Source: Brachypterus glaber (Eukaryota; Arthropoda; Insecta; Coleoptera; Kateretidae). From it: 64,000 bases of DNA. Every line of letters starts with the position of its first letter. Within the stretch, counting starts at the first letter, position 1. Below the pieces are notes generated by a model. It did no database searches. It was not told the origin of the DNA and was given only the letters and a program-made list of their open reading frames with translations. Shown piece by piece: positions 58,392-64,000 of the stretch. The translations under genes and the position numbers were made by a program. The stretch spans positions 9,441,589 through 9,505,588 of the forward strand of contig OY294048.1 of NCBI GenBank assembly GCA_958510825.1, in the 5' to 3' direction.

Positions 58392-59059
58392 TATATTATG
58401 CAATATGTCTTTATTATGTAATAAATCTTTTCCAAATTTCAATTCGATATCTTACGGCCTTTAAAAGTTAGAAGTACTCTTCTATTAAAAAGAATTACCC
58501 TAAAAATAATATCAAAATGTAACAAAAATTTTTACTATCGTAAACGGTTACTAGTAAACACGTTATATTGTTTTATAATTTAACTAGAACTTATAAGTAA
58601 AACTTATAAGCAATAAATATAATATAATATGTCTTATAAGCAAATATTGTTTTAAAAAGTTTCTGCGTCTGATAGAATATCTTTTTGAAATTTCTAGTGT
58701 CTTATCTATAAAACCTAAACAAGTCTCAAATATAATATTTTAAACTTTTTCTGGACATAACAAATATTTTCTAAGGTATCAGAATAGCAGAATAGAAAAT
58801 TAAAAGGATCGAAAGGGACCGCAGCCTTCCATTTTCCGACCATGAGTTAAAATGCATTGAACGTGCTTGACTTGTTTCTCAACCACTAAAACAGAATATT
58901 TTACATCGCAAATAAACCTTATTTAGAATAAAGCTATTTTGGATTGTTTTTGGTTATTGAGTGGGTCATGATTACCCTAATAGGGTAATACCCTATAAAA
59001 CGAGATTCCATAAACACAAGGAGGTATTTTGCTTCCCCATTTTGAAAATTTTTAAAATT

Positions 59060-60480
59060 TCGGAAAGCATTTTGCGTTTTATGACGTTTTATGTGGATAT
59101 AAATTAATTTCAGGCAAAAAAATTTGTCGCTCGGTCGGTCAGTCGATCGGTCGATCGGTCTGTCCGGGAAATCTTGTGGGCACGACAACTTAAGAACGCT
59201 TTATGCTAGAGACTTGAAATTTGGTATAACGGTATGTTACCAAAAGTTCTAGCTCGGGATTGTTTTTGGTGAACATTGGGGTTTTGGGGAAAAATACATT
59301 TTTTTAGAAAAATTTGAAAATTGTTATATAGGGGTTTTTGAGGTTGCTGAAATTGAATCTGGTAATAAACCCGAGGGGGTGGGAGGGTAAATATTTTAAA
59401 ATATTTTCAATATTTTCGTCAAAATTGGTATATAGGGGTTTTTGGGGTTGACGAATATGAATCTGAATAGTTTTTGTGAAAATTGGTGTGTTGGACTTTT
59501 TAAGGTTGCTGAAATAGAATCTGATAATAAAAAAAGTTCTTACTGCACCCCCTAAGAGGCGGGGGTAGTTTTCGTGAAAATCGGTATATATTTAAGGTTT
59601 CTAAAAATAAATCTAATAATAAAAAATCCATTTTACGCACGGAGGTGTAAAATGGGAAAGCTCTTTTACTGGCCAGTGTATTTTTTACCCAGATTAAGTC
59701 CAAAATGCGAAATTAACGAAAATATGTACCTGGTTAACGTTTGGGGTAAAATAAATCATTTTTGAACAAAAAGAGGATAGTGCTTAAGACTCAAAATTTT
59801 TTACTTTATCTCAAAGACTGCACAAAGAATTAAGTAATCTCTAGGATTTGTTAATATTTTTTCTGTGGTTTTGGAAAAATTTTAAAAATCGTCCGGTCGA
59901 TCGGTCGGTTGTTATATCCGGGAATCTTGTGTTCACGATAACTTAAGAACGCTTTAAGCTATAGACTTGAAATTTGGCATACAGGTATGTTACCAAAAGT
60001 TTTCGCCCGGGATTTTTTTGGTGCTTTCACGGGGGAAATGGGTAAAAATAATTTTTATTTACAAAAAATTGAAAATTGCTCTATAACCCCTATGATATTT
60101 TCGTCAAAATTGGTATATAGGAATTTTTGGGGTTGGCGAATCTGAATCTGATAATACAATTTTTCTAATTTCACTCTCTAGGGATAGTTTTTGTAAAAAT
60201 TGATATATTGGGGTTTTTGAAGTTGCAGAAAGTAACTCTGATAATAAAAAATTCTAACTTTCTTGAAAATTTATATATTGGGGTTTTTAAGATCGCTAAA
60301 ACTGAATCTTGAAATAAAATGTTTCTAAATCACCCCCTAAGGCGTGGGGGGTAGTTTTCGCTAAAATTTGTATATTTGAGTTTTTAAGGTTGCTGAAAGT
60401 GAATCTCTGATAATAAAAAATCCATTTCACGCGTAGAGGTGAAAAATGGGAAATCTCTTTTACTGGACAAGTGTATTTTA
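59060..60480 (+). repeat. Two adjacent GTCN-microsatellite repeat family F copies
   Basis: 59125-59163 (GGTCGGTCAGTCGATCGGTC) and 59890-59915 (CGGTCGATCGGTCGG) each precede GCACGATAACTTAAGAACGC-like text, GTATGTTACCAAAAGTT and then drifting lines around GGTATATAGGGGTTTTTG. They are similar to 30575-31140 and partly to 32998-33440. Frames across this block (59500, 59574, 60296) are shadows. Confidence 0.65.
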
Positions 60481-60671
60481 TGATTATATTTCGCATAAAT
60501 TATTATATAATTGAATTTTTATGCAATTATGCGATAAACGCACTCGAGTGATTTTAACTCGACTAGTTCCCCGCGAAGAAAAAAAATTGAAGTCTCATCT
60601 AAATAAATACCTAGTTGCAGAACTAGCTATTTCCATAATAATTATTAATATTTAAATTGCTCCTCTGCCAG

Positions 60672-60757
60672 ATGTATTTATATGGAATGAAACTGGCCAG
60701 GCTGCCAGAAGGCTGATTGGATCCCCTGAGAATGGTAGCATTTGCGTCACGTCATGA
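60672..60757 (+). CDS. Candidate terminal exon, unidentified
   Basis: A strong acceptor (TTGCTCCTCTGCCAG ending 60671) opens a frame reading VFIWNETGQAARRLIGSPEN then GSICVTS and a stop at 60755-60757. The 86-bp exon starts with two bases of a split codon. GC content rises here compared with the flanks (60660-60880). AATAAA lies about 295 bp downstream (61052). I do not recognise the protein; partner exons were not found. The minus strand is also open for a short stretch (MKKRPDLSVVNCVYDLKPAI...), which weakens the case. Confidence 0.33.
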
Positions 60758-61051
60758 ACCGTGCTTCTACGAAATTGATTGCAGGCTTTAAATCATACAC
60801 GCAGTTAACCACAGACAGATCGGGCCTTTTTTTCATCTTAGCCTTTGGTTTGGCTTTTGTTTTTCTTAGACACGAAGAGTAACTTCAATTTAATAGTCAC
60901 TAAAACACCAAAAACGAATATAAATTCTGTAAATGGAAAAATTTATGTAACGAATATTAAATTTCATAGAAATTACACTGGAAAGAAGTAAATAGACAAA
61001 AATCATTAGTATATCGGACAATTTTTTGTCTCAGCCGCAAGACAAATGACC

Positions 61052-61057
61052 AATAAA
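61052..61057 (+). terminator. Possible poly(A) signal AATAAA
   Basis: AATAAA in ACCAATAAAGAC, suitably placed for the candidate exon at 60672. The region 61060-61950 has no recognised gene. Confidence 0.3.
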
Positions 61058-61959
61058 GACTAAAACAATTTGATATTGTTTTTTTCGAGTTTTATACTCG
61101 ATTATTGTACTGGTAAATACCAATACAGAAAATAGACCGATATAGACCAGTACCATAAGCGAATACAAAACAAAAAAAAAAACAGTAAAAGCTCATAAAA
61201 TGTATCTTACCAATACAATCTTATGTAAGTCAGGTTTTATTGGTTTATATTGGACTTTTCAATAGTATAACCGATAGAGACCGATATTTGTATCATAAGA
61301 GAATTTTGCCTTATACAAATAAGAAAATTGTAACAAAAAAATTGTACAACTTTAGCGTTACAAGATTTTATGCCTCGAAAAAATTAGTTTTGGGGAGATT
61401 TCGATAATATGTTCTCAAAATCTCCCAACTTAGAGGTCATCCATAAAATATGTCACAAAAATTGACCAAAATTAATACACTTCATACCGCGTTTCTCGCT
61501 TTTATTAAACTTATAAACTTTTTTTAAAAATTTACAGTTATTTACAGAATCATTAAAAAAAGACAGTATATCTATGGATAGCCCTATGTACTAGGTTGTG
61601 TCAAAAAATCCCGAAATCAAAAACGCTCTCTGGCTCAAAAGTTGCTAGTTGCTAAAAAACGGTGGCCACTCAAAAATGATCCAAATCGATTAATCTTTGG
61701 AGGCACTCAAACTTAAAAAAAAAATCCGTACCTGTTTTTCGGATAAAAATAACTGTATATAAAATTGAGGAAATTTGAAGGGTTTCTTTTGTAATATTTA
61801 GAAATAATACAAGTTGGAAGAAACTAAAAAAATTATATCCCCCCTCCCCTTAAGTTAGAACATAAAAAAATCGCCAATAATTTGAAGATTTCAAAAAAAA
61901 TTCATTTTTGCAAGTTTTAAAAAGTGCATAAAAAATAGTTTTAAACCTGCAAACTTATA

Positions 61960-62631
61960 CAGAGCGGTCCACCCCCCCCTCTTAACTTTTGAACCAGTTG
62001 AGATATCGACTTCAAATTTGGAAATTTTAAATAAGACAACTTAAACTATCTTTTAGCATATATTTAATACTTTCAGCTCTTAAAATGTTGGCAGGGGGGC
62101 ATGGGGGCACATTTTTTTAAATGGAAAGGGGGGTCGTGTAATACATCATTTTAACATATTTTTAAATTAAAAAAAAAAAAAATTGTGTTTAAAATGGGGT
62201 TGAAAATGGGTATTAATGTCGAAATTCCTCTAAAAAAAACAAATATTTTTTTAAAAATGCCTAATTTCATCATAAAAAAATGTTAATTATACTTTTAAAC
62301 TAATTTTAGTTGACACAAAAAAAAAATTATAAAAAAAACTTAAAAAATCGAATGTTTTAGCACAAAAAATTGAAAAATCAAAACCTTAAAAAACATTTTT
62401 AAAAAATTTAAAAATGTTAGTTTAAATAGACAATTTTATAAGCTTTAAAATGATGTATCACACGACCCCCCTTTCCTTTTAAAAAAATGTCCCCCCCATG
62501 CCCCCCTGCCCACATTTTAAGAGCTAAAAATATTAAATATATGCTAAAAGATAGTTCAAGTTGTCTTATTTAAGAGTTCTAAATTTAAAGTCGATATTTC
62601 AACTCGTTCAAAAGTTAAAAGGGGGGGGGGT
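61960..62631. mobile_element. 45328-type element, right end lost
   Basis: The left end CAGAGCGGTCCACCCCCC and the inner arms (TTTTAGCATATATTTAATAC; GACCCCCCTTTCCTTTT) match 45328-46051 closely. On the right, the G run at 62620 stops at GTATAC and the terminal 20 bp are missing; on the left AAAAGTCA is also missing after GGTCC. Confidence 0.75.
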
Positions 62632-62639
62632 ATACAAGC

Positions 62640-63620
62640 ATATATACATATTAATCAACCTTCGTATACAGAAGACATTATTTGTTTCTGCAAGTCGAGT
62701 AAAAAAATTAAATTTCAATTCGAAACCGGGTGGATTTTTTGTTTTTTGAATTTTTCTTATTGGAATATACTTTTTAACGTAAAAATACACAAAAAAGTGT
62801 GTATATTGTAACACGCAGGATTAACCATTTTGAAGATAAATGTATTTAAAAGTAATTACATAAAAGCCGCAGAATATATCCGTGAACCAAACTATTATAA
62901 CAAAAACTGTTTTATTTGATTAAGTAATTTAGGTGCAAAATAAGAGAATATACTTTTTCGTAAAGCCAAGATTAATTTTTACCAAGATAATGAATCGTAG
63001 GGTAAAATAAAAAAAGTTGAAAACCCAGCATCAGGATTGATTAGATCCATTTAATAAAGGGTCTTTATTAGATCATTATACTGACAAACCCAGCAAAAAC
63101 ATTGCAAAGACGGCCCATTAATCTATGTTTTTTTTTCGTGGCCTACTTTCTAATAACATGCCCTTATTCAATTTAAAAAAATCTCATCAAAAACCAAAAC
63201 TTGTCAAATAAGAAAAGTTAAACCCTCGGCAAAACTGCTTCATCTTTTTTATGCAGCCTAATGTAAATTTTACCTTATACAGGGTTTCTAATAAATGCTA
63301 CATTATTATGAATAATTTTAGCGCATAATAATAATTATTAAGAAGATATGGAGTCATAAAAATATGAGATAAAATTGGCATTATCTTAAAATAAAAAAAA
63401 TATATTTTTTTTTCAATTTTCCAGCAAAGGGGACTAATTTATTGGCTTTTTGCTAAAATTTTACATAAAAACCTTGTTTTCAAATAAAACAAAACAAAAA
63501 CAATTATAACAGTTTTTTTTTATTTTTTATTTTTAAAGTTTCTTATGTTTTCGTGAAACACATTTTTATCTAAAAATTTTTGGTATAGGACATTTTTTGG
63601 AAATTTTGGTTAATTCGAAA
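62640..63620. other. AT-rich spacer, no gene recognised
   Basis: Only A/T-rich text. The frames at 62561 and 62608 extend from the poly-G end of the preceding element and have no domain. Confidence 0.5.
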
Positions 63621-63624
63621 CTAC

Positions 63625-63840
63625 CATATAAAGTCGTATTTATGGTGCAGGCCGCTTGCAAAACAACTTTATAATACGATATTTCAAGAACGCTTTGATA
63701 TAGAGACTTGAAATTTGAACCAAATGTTTATTGCCGTGTTAAAAATCTTTTGAGTAATTTAAGTCCCACAGCGTTCTTGAAATATCGTAGTATAAAGCTG
63801 TTTTGCAAGCGACGTCCACCATTAATACGACTATAATACT
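63625..63840. repeat. Foldback element, arms about 75 bp
   Basis: TACCATATAAAGTCGTATTT ... GCCGCTTGCAAAACAACTTT ... ATTTCAAGAACGC faces its imperfect inverse (63766-63840). ATATTTCAAGAACGCTTTG and GAGACTTGAAATTTG echo the conserved block of the GTCN repeat family F, without its microsatellite. The last 160 bases of the window show nothing else. Confidence 0.75.
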
Positions 63841-64000
63841 ATTGTAGCGCTTACGCGCTGTGAATAATGCAAATATAAGATCCTGTACCAGAATTTAATT
63901 TAAAAAAATAAAATTAGGGTCCGCCTCAATTTATTTTAAAATTAGAAAAAAAAAATAAAAATATTATTTTCTTTATAGGGCACTTTTAACATTTGAACGA

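Overview
The window is a piece of an AT-rich eukaryotic nuclear genome, most likely from an insect or other arthropod. The signs are spliced exons with GT/AG junctions, long homopolymer runs, degenerate LINE fragments, a Penelope-like retroelement, a tRNA-derived SINE and many short DNA transposons with target-site duplications. There are no bacterial operons, no rRNA genes, no CRISPR array and no functional tRNA. I cannot resolve the species.

Host genes. One gene is recognised with confidence: the 3' end of ATG16 (autophagy, WD40 propeller) on the + strand. It is represented by an internal exon at 13021-13167 and the terminal exon at 17348-17441, with compatible splice phase and a poly(A) signal at 17546. 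Its upstream exons were not found and probably lie outside the window. Four other short coding-like pieces are listed as weak candidates and remain unidentified: minus-strand pieces at 2163-2291, 5394-5484 and 7051-7200, and a + strand terminal exon at 60672-60757.

Repeat landscape. Almost everything else is mobile DNA. (a) TA-flanked, long inverted-repeat elements of Tc1/mariner type lie at 5511, 21609, 24407, 24831, 45328, 46557, 52348, 58206 and 61960. One carries a truncated transposase, inside three concentric palindromes (24331-26490). (b) A 295-bp MITE with 8-bp target duplications occurs four times (3448, 34928, 52026, 54132). (c) A hAT-like MITE occurs twice (38411, 56134); one copy sits inside the reverse transcriptase of a LINE, at its catalytic FADD motif. 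(d) Two CACTA-type 1.1-kb elements lie at 36577 and 49319. (e) Five mutually unrelated segments each carry arrays of their own short motif (1-1254, 16126-17310, 20028-20930, 32500-33961, 40268-43110). (f) Retroelements: LINE pieces at 6277, 11160-12640, 11846, 13660, 14795 and 38285; a Penelope-like element with GIY-YIG endonuclease at 54440; a SINE at 47945. (g) Foldback and palindromic satellites lie at 18521, 35510, 57235 and 63625, with several hairpin modules of common architecture. (h) A family of dispersed repeats carries a GTCN microsatellite followed by a conserved block.

The most interesting RNA signal is a minus-strand sequence at 34131-34181 that satisfies the full hammerhead ribozyme core. 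Several degenerate relatives (a CTGANGA, hairpin, GAAAC pattern) sit in or near Penelope-like pieces elsewhere. All family assignments come from reading the sequence by eye; no database search was run.
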